NCBI GenBank assembly: GCA_964016985.1 | Contig: OZ024827.1 | Coordinates: 19,919,275-19,983,274 of the forward strand | DNA: 64,000 nt | Origin: Anodontia alba | Lineage: Eukaryota; Mollusca; Bivalvia; Lucinida; Lucinidae | Reading direction: 5' to 3' | The notes under the pieces: model-generated | The model's input: only the letters and a program-made list of their open reading frames with translations | Told to the model about the DNA's origin: nothing | The model's database searches: none | Shown: piece after piece, positions 10,827 to 20,754 of the stretch | Layout: every line of letters begins with the position of its first letter | Numbering within the stretch: position 1 is the stretch's first letter | Program-made: the position numbers and the translations under genes

Positions 10827-11799
10827 TATGCCCCCAGTTTCGAATGAAATTGATGGGGCATATTATTTTGCCTTCATTTGTCCATCCGACTGTTTGTCCG
10901 TTCATCAAGCTTTTTTTGAGCATGCCATATCTTAAGAACCCTGCATGCTAGGGTTTTGAAATTTTATATTTGGGTTCCCAATGAAAAAATAGCCGACCTG
11001 TATTTTGTTTCTTGTCTAGCATGTTTATTTAAAGTTATGCCCCTTTGAAAAAAATCAGAATTAAATCTTGTGAGCAAGATATCTTGAAAAGTATTTAAGC
11101 TGGGTTCTTGAAATTCGATACAGTGAGTGGGAATGATGTGTACATTACCCGATTATATTTTGAGAGAATTCCATGAAAATATTGATAAAGTTACGGCCCT
11201 TTGCAGTTCTGCTCATTTTGACCTTGTCAGCAAGATTTCTCGAAAAGCACTTAAGCTAGGGTCTTGAAATATTATATGCTGATTGGGGATGATGTGGAGA
11301 TTACCTGGTTGGTTTTTTAGGGAATTCCATGAAAAATTGATGTAGTTATGGCCCTTTGTAGTTCTAGGCATTTTGACTTTTTCAGCAAGATATCTCAAAA
11401 AGTATTTAAGCTAGAGCCCTGATATTTGGTATACTGATTGGGATTGAGGAGGAGATCACCTGAATAAATTTTGAACCAATTAAATGAAATGTTGGAGTTA
11501 TGGCCCTTCGCAATTTCGGGCCATTTAATGTCGTTGCTTTATTGTGTATAGCATAAGTTTAGAACCATGTATGCTAATGTTTTGAAATTTCATGTTTTGA
11601 TTCCTCATGAAAAAATAGGTGATCCGTATTTTTTTCTTATCTCAATCATCTCCTATTTTAGAGTTATTTCCCTTTGATAAAATAACATTGAAATCATATA
11701 TTTGTACTGTTGTTACCGTCATGGCTAAGCAGTGTTGGAGTCAAACAGTGTTAGAGTCAGGCAGTTGGGGGCATAGTGTTTTACAAACACCAGCTCTAG
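10827..11799 (+). mobile_element. Second pearl/HINE-like head and diverged array
   Basis: A head similar to the one at 9286 is followed by weak GTCC-type sequence and by ~165-bp monomers of a related but clearly diverged type (TTGTCAGCAAGAT.TCTC at about 11223 and TTTTCAGCAAGATATCTC at about 11380). It shares the final 3' hairpin and CTAG end. Confidence 0.65.
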
Positions 11800-11860
11800 T
11801 TCCAGTATTTTTGAAAACCTAAGCACACAGTGCGGTAATTAGGGTGAATACAGTAATAGG

Positions 11861-12238
11861 AAATGTATCATTAGACTTTTGTCAAGTGAATTACCTCCTG
11901 CTATACATCTAGTGGATTTTCGGCCTTTTTCACAAGGGAAACAATTTTTTGTGATTCCTGTTGGTCTGCCTGCAAACCAAGCACCTTGTGAAAAGAGTCT
12001 ACACTCAAAGGAGAGGATTTGCTCCCATGGGGAGTAAAATTCTTTCCTTTTAGAGTAACCCCTTTTATGAAGGGAGGCAAAACATTTGAATAGAGTTACC
12101 TCCCCTGAAAATGGATCTGGTCATCTTAATGATTTACCTTACATTTGAAAGGTCATCAGTTTATAGAGAGAAAATAGACATGGCTGTTTGTGACATTTTC
12201 GTTTTATTTGTGACATTCATCCACTTGTTGAAGAAGAA
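11861..12238. other. Unassigned intergenic/upstream DNA
   Basis: No gene or family recognised. AAAGGAGAGGATTTGCTCCC and nearby bases form a weak local inverted repeat (about 12008-12060). Confidence 0.4.
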
Positions 12239-12465
12239 TACCGTATTTACCATATGTATTCGGACAGACAGGCCTGAGCAAACAGTTTAGACCCAGATGA
12301 GACGCCGCAGAACGCGGCGTCTCATCTGGGTCTACACTGTTTGCCACTCATCCAACAAATTTTTAGACACAACATCGGGTAGTGAATTGTACTGGTTCAA
12401 ATTTTAGAACATATATGGTAAGAAGTTGAGGTGTCCGAATACTTATGGTAAATACGATATAGGGT
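12239..12465 (+). repeat. Foldback F, well preserved
   Basis: ATACCGTATTTACCATATGT left end, stem CAGATGAGACGCCGCAGAAC / GCGGCGTCTCATCTGGG, right TACTTATGGTAAATACGATA. Confidence 0.88.
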
Positions 12466-12519
12466 CTTGTGGATAAATGTATGAGCTAGGGCATGTAAAA
12501 ATAGATGAGCCAGAGCATG

Positions 12520-12760
12520 ACAAAACCTACAACAAGACTTGTGCAACCAGAGAAGACTCAGATCAGCCTGGGCATCTGCATGGTCTGATCAGAGTCTTCA
12601 CTGATAGCATGTGACTTCTACAGCCTCCAGACTATCTGGAGAGGGATAAATTTGAGAACCCTTGCCATACTAGGTGGATGTTCAGGCTGGTCTGAGTCTT
12701 TGCTGGTAACTTTATAAGGTCTTATTGTCAGTTTGATCATGCACTGGCCCAGATGTGTAT
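12520..12760 (+). repeat. Foldback L
   Basis: CCTACAACAAGACTTGTGCA, CAGATCAGCCTGGGCATCTG, GATAGCATGTGACTTCTACA, then a second inner part GGCTGGTCTGAGTCTTTGCT. Confidence 0.75.
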
Positions 12761-12767
12761 TACTGCA

Positions 12768-12955
12768 TTTACCCTAAGTACCGTAGTCTGACAGACAGGC
12801 CTGATCAAAAAGTGGACACTGTTTGCCTCTAATCCAGTGGTTTTAGACACATTATCAGACAGTAAAAAGGATCAATTTGTTGAAATTTTAAGACGAGTAT
12901 GGTAGGGTCTAGGGAGTTAAGGTGTCCAAATATTTAAGGTAAAGACAAGACTGTA
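12768..12955 (+). repeat. Foldback F, apex and left arm deleted
   Basis: TTTACCCTAAGTACCGTAGT, a short GTGGACACTGTTTGCC remnant, right shoulder GAGTTAAGGTGTCCAAATAT. Confidence 0.7.
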
Positions 12956-13345
12956 AGGCTGGTGGAGTAATAAGTTTGAATACATCATTAAAATTTTCAT
13001 TTTGACGGGCCATATAATTGGAGGCATGAGCAGCTTGTGATTGGGACGGCTCAGTGATGAGTCACTCCCCCGCAAATAATCACAAGAAAACCTTTATAAG
13101 GAATGAATTCTATTTTTGTTGATTTTATCAGTTATGTAAAATCACTCACAAACTGCCCAAAGGGGCTTTATGTTAAATTTGTGAGTGATTTGCCAGAATT
13201 TGTAATTCCAACTTTGTCATCAAAATGTTACAAATGTTGCCAAACTATCAATCTTTTGAGACAGTAAAAGGAAAATAGATCTGATGGATTCCTGCTCTGG
13301 ACTTTATTGAAGTGTAAAACTTTTCCTTTGACCAATCAAATTGCA
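12956..13345. other. Unassigned DNA
   Basis: AATCACTCACAAACTGCCC and GGGGCTTTATG...TTTGTGAGTGATT form a small imperfect hairpin (13139-13190). Nothing else recognised. Confidence 0.4.
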
Positions 13346-13349
13346 TGAA

Positions 13350-13546
13350 ATGCATAGCAACAGATAAGGTGCTTTTTTCACCCAAAAAAATGTTGATATC
13401 TTTCTTATTACTCCACGAAAACATATGTTGTGGGTACTCATTAGAAGCGCCTCACCGAGGCGCTTCTGTTGAGTACCCACAACATATAATTTTGTGGAGA
13501 AATAAGAAAAATATTATGTGGGTACCCCCTCTTATCTGTAGCTATG
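13350..13546 (-). repeat. Foldback A (reverse), near perfect
   Basis: CATAGCAACAGATAAGGTGC to CTCTTATCTGTAGCTATG. Stem CTCCACGAAAACATATGTTG, apex GCCTCACCGAGGC. Confidence 0.85.
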
Positions 13547-13689
13547 GAAATGTGTATAAAGATGAGGATTTGGAATTATAAAAAAAATAAAATATTATTG
13601 TCATCTGTTACCAGAACAGATCTGCAAACTGGCTTGAATGAGATTATGAAAAAAGATATAATTTAAAAATTGTACTTTGAATCAACTGC

Positions 13690-13905
13690 CTTGCATAGCT
13701 CAAGCTAAGAGAGAGAGAGATATTAGGTTAATATGTGTATTTTTCTTATTTCTCCTTGAAAACATTTGTTGTTGGTACTCATTAGAGGTGCTTCACTGAA
13801 CCACTTCTAATGAGAACCCATAACATGTTTTCATGGAGAAATAAGAAAAATGTTGATACTTTGTGAGTCTAAAAACAAAACAAAATGCCTTATCTGGAGC
13901 AATGC
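13690..13905. repeat. Foldback A
   Basis: TTGCATAGCTCAAGCTAAGA left, AAACATTTGTTGTTGGTACT core, TGCCTTATCTGGAGCAATGC right. Confidence 0.78.
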
Positions 13906-14085
13906 AATTAAGCATAAACATGATTGATATTTCATGAAATTGGTTTGAAAAGTACAATTGGTTATGGCTTATTAAAACAGATTTATCAGAAATTTATTGA
14001 AAATGGTGAAAGCATAGCATCTTATTCAAAATTTTTGATTTATATGTCTGAGCTTGTATGTGGTGAAAGAATGTTGAAGGAAGTT

Positions 14086-14301
14086 AACCCTTGTCATACT
14101 GAATAAATTAAGATGCCATGCCCACTTCTAATTTTCAGCCAAACAGATTACTTGATCTGGATTGTTAAATTGCTATAAATTCAAATACTTAATGGCAAAC
14201 CGTGCAGATCCAGATCAGTTAGCTTCTTCAGAAGCCAACTGAACTGCATCTACACTGTTTGTAAAGGCAGGGTATATCCGGGTTCAACAGGACAAGGGTT
14301 A
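14086..14301 (+). repeat. Foldback E
   Basis: TTAACCCTTGTCATACTGAA, GATGCCATGCCCACTTCTAA, stem CAGATCCAGATCAGTTAGCT, GGGTTCAACAGGACAAGGGT. Confidence 0.87.
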
Positions 14302-14361
14302 AGAAAAAAAGATACGTTATGTCATTTTCAGTCATTTCCAAGTGTCTAAACCAGAGAGGTT

Positions 14362-14760
14362 GTTTAACCCATTTTAGTCTGTAGATCCCCAAAAGGGTAA
14401 CTGGCTAACAGTGCAGACCCAGATCAGGGTGTGGTCGGGTGTGGCAAAGATGTCATGTATCTTACGTCACTGGGGCGCCTAACTGATATTGGCTCACAGT
14501 TGGGCAAGGCCTGCTATCCTTGTAGCAGGTAATGATAGAGGGGGATGTGTTTATTTCCTCTGTTTCTTCCCTTTCATTCCTGTTCCTCTTTCTTCCCTGT
14601 ACATATACCTCTCTTTAATCTCATCTACTATCTCTTCTATCTCTTTTCTCCCTTTCTCTGGGAGACAACACAAAATGGCACACAAGGGTTGACCTGTCGT
14701 TAAACCCCAACTCAATCAGAAAAAAGCAGACTGATCAGGGTGAACAGTGTTTGCATTAAA
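14362..14760 (+). repeat. Foldback J split at its apex by a SINE
   Basis: Left arm TTAACCCATTTTAGTCTG to CAGACCCAGATCAG; the SINE (14428-14725); then CTGATCAGGGTGAACAGTGT as right arm. Confidence 0.72.
14428..14725 (+). mobile_element. SINE type 2 inserted at the apex of a J foldback
   Basis: GGTGTGGTCGGGTGTGGCAA head, a CT-rich middle and a GTCGTTAAACCCCAACTCAA tail. The second copy at 43905-44166 defines the family. The flanks are the two arms of a J hairpin. Confidence 0.75.
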
Positions 14761-14827
14761 TATGAGAATTTCTTTAAAACATAGTAATAACGAAAACTAA
14801 CAAAACACACTGCTATTGGAAATAGAC

Positions 14828-14945
14828 CGGTCCAAAGAGTTGAGGTAGAAGAGTCCACTCAGTGAAGGAGGAGTATTTGATGATAATTATGGGATCATTT
14901 ATCATATTTCTCCATAAAAACGTATTGTGGGTACTCCTTATAAAT
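14828..14945. repeat. K fragment then B left half
   Basis: GTCCAAAGAGTTGAGGTAGA resembles K. GGAGGAGTATTTGATGATAA to GTATTGTGGGTACTCCTTAT is the left half of B. Confidence 0.6.
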
Positions 14946-14949
14946 TCCT

Positions 14950-15330
14950 TGCCCCTCCTCTCCCCACTACACTTACCAGAGCTGATGAGGGACATATGGT
15001 TTTCAGTTTGGCTACCTTTAGTGTTGGCATCAGCTTGACAGTTTCTTGTGTGTACTATATCTCTTTAACTGGTTGGCAGATTTTTATCAGACTTGTAGGG
15101 CAGGCTTCAGAGCTGACAAGACCTTGTCACTTTGAACTCATTTTCAAGATCACTACAGGACAAAAAAGGCAATTCGTGTCAAACAGGTGATGGCGAAATG
15201 TCATTTCTTTTCCTAAAAATCATTTCTACTTTATTGTTTAGGTATTCATAGATAAACACAAAGGCGACTGTTACTCATGAAATACTAACAGGTTGACAAA
15301 AATTACCTGCTTGGAGCCTTTCTATATTTT
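14950..15330. repeat. Diverged dispersed repeat P
   Basis: It begins with a C-rich head, then GGGACATATGGTTTTCAG, GTTTCTTGTGTGTACTATAT, a TTGGCAGATTTTTATCAGAC block and AAGATCACTACAGGACAAAA. Its order is like the copies at 7350 and 62325, but it has diverged. Confidence 0.45.
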
Positions 15331-15347
15331 ATAGCTCATCACGAAAA

Positions 15348-15620
15348 CATACCTATGTAATTTTGACCCCCTTAAACCCCATTTTTATATAGTAAAACTG
15401 GGGTTTACAGGGGTATACATTTTTCTTATTTCTGCTCAAAACCATAGATTGTGGGTACTTGTTAGAACTGCCTCGGCGAGGCGGTTCTAACGAGTACCCA
15501 CAATCTATGTTTTGAGCAGAAAAGAGAAAAATATCAGAATTTTTACCTGAAAATTTTCATTTTTTTTTTGGGTGGTAAATTTTTGATTATATTTGAATAG
15601 GCTTGTTTTCGTAATGTTAA
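15348..15620. repeat. Foldback H, full
   Basis: ACATACCTATGTAATTTTGA, inner hairpin CCCCCTTAAACCCC / GGGGTTTACAGGGG, core ATAGATTGTGGGTACTTGTT with GCCTCGGCGAGGC apex, GAATAGGCTTGTTTTCGTAA. Confidence 0.85.
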
Positions 15621-15732
15621 TTCTGATGGAATTGCAGAAGGCTATATTATGGTCTGAAGCATTTTGTTGAGACTGGTTGGAATGCTTAATTGCTACTCCA
15701 TGTGCAAAGCTTATAAATGAGTCAGTACACAG

Positions 15733-15945
15733 CAAACCTACAATAAGACTTGTGCATCCAGCAAAGATTCAGATCAGCCTGCACATCCATGCAGGCTGAT
15801 CAGAGTCTTCACTGATAGCATGTGCCTTCTACAGCCTCCAGGATGTCCAAAGAGGGATAATTGAGAACCTTTACCATACTGAGTAGGTGCACATGCTGAT
15901 CTGAGTGCTGGTCACACACATCTTATTGTAGGTTTTGTCCGGCGC
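15733..15945 (+). repeat. Foldback L
   Basis: CCTACAATAAGACTTGTGCA, AGATCAGCCTGCACATCCAT / GCAGGCTGATCAGAGTC, GATAGCATGTGCCTTCTACA. Confidence 0.78.
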
Positions 15946-15978
15946 CGGCTCAAATAATATTAGTGGATATTGAGATAA

Positions 15979-16207
15979 TTACCATATTTATTCTGTTTAA
16001 TAGTCCCTTTCTAATAAATGTCCCTCCCACTTTTAAGTGAAGAAAGGTGGCAAAAAAAGTCATCAAACTTGGCTTTAGGCTACTATAATATTTTTGGCCC
16101 AAAGTTTTATCCCACTATGTCATTTTAAGACATTAAAGTTCCAATGTCTGTCATTTTAAGACATTAAAATTGCAATGTCCTCAGGACATTTATTAGAACA
16201 GATGTGG
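15979..16207. repeat. Inverted-repeat element Q
   Basis: Left ACCATATTTATTCTG..CTAATAAATGTCC, right GGACATTTATTAGAACAGAT then GTGGTA. Inside, CATTTTAAGACATTAAA is repeated at about 16120 and 16153. Confidence 0.6.
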
Positions 16208-16279
16208 TATTTCCCTTTTCAGTCCATGAAGAAAGGGTAGAGGTTTTCATTAGACCTAGCTTACACAAGTCAAAACAAT

Positions 16280-16382
16280 GTTTTAAGCCTTGAAGTGCCA
16301 TTCAGAATTGTTACAGGTGAATTCTACAATATTTTTCTAACAAAATAAGGCTTGATATTTCATGTGAATTGTCTGCTTAATG
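16280..16382. repeat. Foldback D, left half
   Basis: TTTTAAGCCTTGAAGTGCCA then AATAAGGCTTGATATTTCAT and GTGAATTGTCTGC. Right half absent. Confidence 0.6.
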
Positions 16383-16404
16383 GGATGGTGCATCAATTTC
16401 CATC

Positions 16405-16605
16405 ACAGCTTTAGATAAGAAGGAGTTATTAGAAAAAAAATATTTTTCTTATTTTTGCATGAAAACATATGTTGTTGGTACTCATTAGAAGCACACCAGT
16501 GATGCATTTTTAATGAGTACCACAACATATATTTTCATGGAGAAATAAGAAAAATATCAACAATTTTTGGTTGAAAAAAAATTGAATTACCTTATCTGGA
16601 GCTGT
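16405..16605. repeat. Foldback A
   Basis: CAGCTTTAGATAAGAAGG to TTACCTTATCTGGAGCTGTG. Stem CATGAAAACATATGTTGTTG. Confidence 0.82.
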
Positions 16606-16737
16606 GTTTCATGGAAGAAAAAATGCTCTACTGATCATGGCTGGACATATAGCTCTAACAATGTGCTTATTTTTGTCAGTCCAAAAAGTTCTACAGTTGC
16701 AATATTTTTCTAAACACTCATCCAACAGAGCTCTTAT

Positions 16738-17142
16738 TAACCTTGTCCTGCTGAATAAATTAAGATGCCACCCCCACTTCTAATTTTCAGCCAATCAGAT
16801 CACATGATCCTGATTGTTGCTATTAATTCACATACTTTACGACAAACAGTGCAGATCCAAATCAGTTGGCTTCTGCAGAAGCCAACTGATCTGGATCTAC
16901 ACTGTTTGCAAAGGCAGGGTATATCGGGATACAGCAGGACAAGGGTTAAGGTACTTCTTAACCCTTATCATGGTGAATAAATTAAGATGCCACACCCACT
17001 TCCAATTTTCAGCCAATCAGATTACATGATCCAGATTAGCAATATAAATTTACATACTTAATGGCAAACAATTCAGATCCAGTTCTGGATCTACACTGTT
17101 TGCTAAGGCAGGACATATCCAGGTTCAACAGGACTAAGGTTA
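16738..17142 (+). repeat. Two foldback E copies in direct tandem
   Basis: First copy 16738-16948 is complete. Second copy 16957-17142 lacks most of the apex (CAGATCCAGTTCTGGATCTA). Both have GATGCCAC.CCCACTTC and the CAGCAGGACAAGGGTTAA-type end. Confidence 0.82.
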
Positions 17143-17340
17143 AAAAAAAAAAAAAAAATTTTTGTTTGAAGATGGAGTTATGAAATTTGGTAAATGTGAT
17201 GTGATACTAATTGGTCATCTTAGAAGAAAGTCCTCAAGCTTACTTAAAAGTCAGGAAGTAATAAAAACTGATGAGAAGTCTTGGCATGACAAGACTGCCA
17301 ATAGCTACATTTTGCCTGAAAGCTTGATGGGATTACCGGA
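17143..17340. other. Unassigned short stretch after poly(A)
   Basis: A run of A then TTGTTTGAAGATGGAGTTAT... with an open frame of 69 codons that matches nothing known. No repeat family recognised. Confidence 0.35.
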
Positions 17341-17341
17341 C

Positions 17342-17520
17342 TCCAGATTAGGGAAGTATTTCTCTTATTAATCCTCAAAAAATTCATTTTAGTGTCTCAT
17401 TTAAATCTTCTCTGAGAGATTATTTTAATGAGAACCCAAAACTTGTTTTTTTTTTTTTGAGAAATAAAAACAATATAGATATTTTTATGACAGAACTGTC
17501 AGCTTGTTTGGAGATTTGGG
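17342..17520. repeat. Foldback A, strongly decayed
   Basis: CCAGATTAGGGAAGTATTTC, AATGAGAACCCAAAACTTGT, GAGAAATAAAAACAATATAG, GCTTGTTTGGAGATTTGG. Confidence 0.55.
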
Positions 17521-17626
17521 ATTACGTATAAGCTGCCTCCGAATCAAATTACCTCTCTCCTGAATGGCAATTGTCAGAGACAATCGACGAGATTGTCACA
17601 GGAAGCCGTTACTTACCCCATTTTTT

Positions 17627-17817
17627 AAAACCCTTAAAACACTAAGCAAAATAGTAGCAGATGACATTATAATTGTTTTTCTATACTTTTCAGAGAAAAT
17701 AAGATGACAGTTCATGTGAATCATCTGTTAAGCAGATGATTACACATGAAATTACAAGCCTTATTTTCTCTAAAAAATACAAAGAAGTCATACTGTTGTC
17801 TGCTGCTTAAGGGTTAA
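17627..17817. repeat. Foldback D, variant
   Basis: AAAACCCTTAAAACACTAAG, stem GTTCATGTGAATCATCTGTT / AGCAGATGATTACACATGAA, GTCTGCTGCTTAAGGGTTAA. Confidence 0.8.
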
Positions 17818-17844
17818 GAGTGTTGTTCACTTTATACCAACCAT

Positions 17845-18043
17845 GTTATGAGCAAATTTAGCAGATAACAAACTGCTTATATTTTTCTTATTTTTCCTTG
17901 AAAATAGGATCTGACATTTCATGCAGATTTTCTCAGTGGAAGTCAATTTGCATGTAGCATCAAAGCCTTTTCTGGAAAAAAAATAAGAAAAATATTTTAA
18001 ACTCTTGTCTGCTGAAATTTTTGCCTAGAGTGTTAAGCCTTAA
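17845..18043. repeat. Foldback C
   Basis: AGCAAATTTAGCAGATAACA, AGGATCTGACATTTCATGCA, right end TTGCCTAGAGTGTTAAGCCT. Confidence 0.78.
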
Positions 18044-18198
18044 GTTGACTGATGTTCATTGACCTTTAGCATGCCTCAGAGAAATGTTAGCGGATTAGTT
18101 ATCAGTAGTTCTTATACATCCTGGTTAGTAGGATATCCAAATAAATGTTTACCTTATTTCTCCATGAAAACATAATTATAATGCAGATAACCATAGGT

Positions 18199-18385
18199 TT
18201 AGATAAGAGTGGATATCAGGTAAATAGTTTTCCTATTTCTCAACAAAAACATATATTGTGTGTATTCATTAGAAGCACCTCGGCCACGTGCTTCTAATGA
18301 GTACCCACAACATATGTTTTTGTCGAGAAATAAGAAAAATATAGATACTTTTTGGTTAAAAAAAGCGCCTTGTCAAGAGCTATGG
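18199..18385. repeat. Foldback A
   Basis: AGGTTTAGATAAGAGTGGAT to GCCTTGTCAAGAGCTATGG. Arms CTCAACAAAAAC / GTTTTTGTCGAG. Confidence 0.82.
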
Positions 18386-18431
18386 ACCATACCTTATTTA
18401 CCCTAAGTATTGGGACACCTATTTATCATAC

Positions 18432-18977
18432 AGCCTGCCTTGGTGGCTCAGTCAGATGTACACCTGGGCCCGGTTGTTCAAAGCGTCGTTAGCTTAACGA
18501 GCTCGTTAAGGGTCATTTCGTTAACTGTTTTAGCGGATTCAATGTACAATATTCTAATATTTTTTGCTGAAAAAATGTGAGTAGCTTTTGCACTGCAAAA
18601 GCTACTCACATTTGCAGCAAAAAATTTCAGCATATTTGTGTATCACTCGATTTAAATTTTAACGAATCGTTAACTAACGGCGTCGTTAGCTTTGAACAAC
18701 TGGGCCCTGACTGGTAGGCAGTAAAACCTTAACCCAATCAAAACTTGCCATACTTGTCCAAAATTGATCATGAAATATTTTCTATGGTCATTTTCTCCCT
18801 TCCACTGACTCAAGAAGGGCAGTTGTCAGTTTCTGGCGAAAGAATGTGCACAATACTGGTTAACCGCTTAGAGGTCTAAGCCTGCCCAGTAAAAGTGTGG
18901 TTAGGTAAACTGGCCGTGCTCAACATGACCCCATTAGGTTGACTGGGCCGTAAAACCTCAACACAAACAAACAAACC
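18432..18977 (+). mobile_element. SINE type 1 interrupted by an I foldback
   Basis: The head GCCTTGGTGGCTCAGTCAGA is split from its body by the I element at 18471-18711. The body resumes after a short rearranged stretch (ATTGATCATGAAATATTTTC) and reaches the CCTCAACACAAACAAAC tail. The SINE itself lies between the halves of an F element. Confidence 0.78.
18471..18711. repeat. Foldback I
   Basis: GGCCCGGTTGTTCAAAGCGT to GAACAACTGGGCCC, with stem GTGAGTAGCTTTTGCACTGC / GCAAAAGCTACTCACA at the centre. Confidence 0.88.
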
Positions 18978-19198
18978 TTTTGATGTGTCTAAAATATTGC
19001 TGTATGTATGGCAGACAGTGTAGACCCAGATCAGATGCCACATTCTGGGACGTCTGATCTGGGTCTTTACTGTTTGGAAAGGCCTATCTGTCCCAATACT
19101 TAGGGTTATTACAGTACTGAATTATAAGTGCCTAAGTGAGGTTCTTGTTAGTAGTAGTACCCACAAAATACGTTTTCATAGAGTAATTTATAAAAATA

Positions 19199-20468
19199 CA
19201 AGGGGGTGTCAATAAATAACCAGCCTATCCCATTTCCGATGGACCGAGACAGTCACAATTTTCATGCTTTGTTTCAATATATGTGTTATACATGGGTACA
19301 AAATTGCATACGTATTGAGTCATTCTTTAATAAGATATTGCATGTCAAACATGGCTAGTGATGCAAAGGCATGCTTTTCATCTAAAGTTGAGCACCGTGC
19401 TGTAATTCAGTACTTGTATTTAAAGGGTAAAATGGGCAAGGAAATACACGGCGAGTTAGCCAATGTTTATGGGTCTTCTGCACCATCTTATGCTCAGGTT
19501 AAATTCTGGGTAGGGGAATTCAAACGCGGTAGAACGTCTTTAGAAGATGAATCCAGGTCTGGACGCCCACTGGATCCCACCGAAGAAGAAATGCGTAAGA
19601 AAGTTCGGGATCTGGTGTACTCTGATAGGCAAATTCAGGTGGAAGAAATAGGGCAGGCATTAGGCATTTCACATGGTAGCGTTTCAACAATCTTACATGA
19701 TCGTTTAGGTATGCGCAAGCTAACAGCCCGTTGGGTCCCCAAATCCCTTTGTGATGAGCAAATGGCAACCAGAGCATCAGTTTGCAGCGCCTTGTTGAAG
19801 CGTTTTATGTCAAAAAATGATTTTCTTTCGCGTCTGGTGACTGTAGATGAGACTTGGGTTCATTATTATGAGCCAGAGAATAAAGCTCAGAGTCGTCAGT
19901 GGGTAGGGCCTGGGTCCCCGTGGCCAAAGAAGTTCAAGACGTAACCATCTGCTGGCAAGGTGATGGCCACAGTATTTTGGGATGCAAAAGGCGTTATTAT
20001 GTTGGACTTTTTACCCAAGAGAAGTACAATAACTGGAGTGTACTATGCAAACGTGTTAGACCAGCTGAGAACCGCCATCTGTGAAAAACACCGGGGTAAA
20101 CTCTCTAAAGGTGTTTTGCTGCAACAAGACAACGCGAGTGTCCACACTTGCAAAAGTTGCAATGGTTGCTATAGAGCGAAACAGGTATGAATTAATACCA
20201 CATCCTGCCTATTCGCCTGACCTAGCTCCTTCCTATTCCCAAACTTGAAAAAGGATATCCATGGACTTCATTTCCGGTCTGATGAAGAAGTCGTGACGGC
20301 AGTTGAGGAGTGGGTCAATGGAAAGGACCCTGACTTTTTCAGTTCTGGGCTGATGGCACTTGAACACCATTGGTCTAAGTGCATCACACTAGAGGGCAAT
20401 ATTACATCGAAAAAGAAGAGGTGGATCTCAACCGAAAATAAGGCTGGTTACTTATTGACTCACCCTCG
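19199..20468 (+). mobile_element. Mariner-type DNA transposon, inactivated
   Basis: The element is about 1.27 kb, with 28-bp imperfect terminal inverted repeats (19199-19226 and 20441-20468, both carrying a TCAATAA.TAACCAGCCT block) and a TA duplication at 19197-19198 and 20469-20470. It interrupts the right shoulder of an A foldback: joining the flanks gives AAAAATATCAAC, the normal A sequence. The TIRs sit directly against the ends of the transposase gene, as usual for mariners. Confidence 0.93.
19342..20440 (+). pseudogene. Mariner transposase pseudogene
   Basis: This encodes a broken Tc1/mariner superfamily transposase. The N-terminal helix-turn-helix region (EHRAVIQYLYLKGKMGKEIH, then SGRP), a second DNA-binding part (GISHGSVSTILHDRLGMRK) and the first catalytic block (VTVDETWVHYYEPENK) read in one frame from the ATG at 19342. 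An in-frame TAA interrupts at 19942, and the same frame then continues (MATVFWDAKG). The second catalytic block reads LLQQDNASVHT. A one-base insertion near 20150 shifts the frame for the YSPDLAPS region. A small deletion there removes the codon expected for the third catalytic Asp (YSPDLAPSD in mariners). A further frameshift near 20399 precedes the original stop at 20438-20440. With one stop, about three frameshifts and a lost catalytic residue, this copy cannot make a working enzyme. Confidence 0.93.
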
Positions 20469-20754
20469 TATCAACACTTTTTGATTGGTAAAAAAAAGGG
20501 TGAGAGGCTCCTAATAATTACCCACAATATATGTTTTTTGTGTACAAATATAAAAAATAATTACCCACAATACATTGTATATGTTTTTGTGTAGAAATCG
20601 AACAAATATCAGTACTTTACAGTTAAAAAGCTGGGTTCCATTGCGCAGTTGGTAGGATATCTGACTACAGATCCAGGGGTTGCATGTTCGAATTCAAGCT
20701 CAGCCGACATAACCTTCATGGAGATCAATCATGAAATCATTTCCAGAGGACTCG

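Larger units (their letters stand above)
9286..11799 (+). mobile_element. Pearl/HINE-like element with dimeric tandem array
   Basis: The element starts ATGCCCCCAACTTC and has a matching inverted block (AGTTGGGGGCATA) near its end. A CGTC/GTCC microsatellite follows the head (about 9336-9370), then about eight ~155-bp monomers starting CTTGTCAGCAAAATATCTC. Near the 3' end is a small hairpin (GTGTTT/AAACAC) followed by CTCTAG. It sits inside a G foldback, whose halves are at 8937-9285 and 11800-11860. A second head (ATGCCCCCAGTTTC) at about 10828 shows that two related copies are joined. The layout matches non-autonomous Helentron-type elements; that assignment is from architecture only. Confidence 0.8.
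8937..11860 (-). repeat. Foldback G split by a HINE-like element
   Basis: The left part (8937-9285) has ATTTGGCCTAATTACTACAC and the GAATTGCATCAACTTTTCAA core. The last part (11800-11860) has TTTTTGAAAACCTAAGCACA and ATTAGGGTGAATACAGTA. The two together make one G copy. Confidence 0.82.
18393..19117 (-). repeat. Foldback F split by a SINE that carries an I element
   Basis: ACCTTATTTACCCTAAGTAT at 18393. The rest (18980-19117) has TTTTGATGTGTCTAAAATAT, core GTGTAGACCCAGATCAGATG and AATACTTAGGGTTATTACAG. Three-level nesting. Confidence 0.72.
19118..20630. repeat. A foldback pieces around the mariner
   Basis: The left part 19118-19198 (AAGTGCCTAAGTGAGG...) and right part 20471-20510 join across the mariner. 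20508-20630 holds two more A right arms (AATTACCCACAATATATG; GTAGAAATCGAACAAATATC). Confidence 0.65.

Noticed and set aside
13345..13581. Open frames repeated through the window with peptide words such as ISFLFLHENICCGYS
   Set aside because: They are translations of A foldback arms, present at many sites and in both strands, so not genes.
17162..17371. 69-codon open frame
   Set aside because: No homolog recognised; it ends in a decayed A element and lacks splice or start support.
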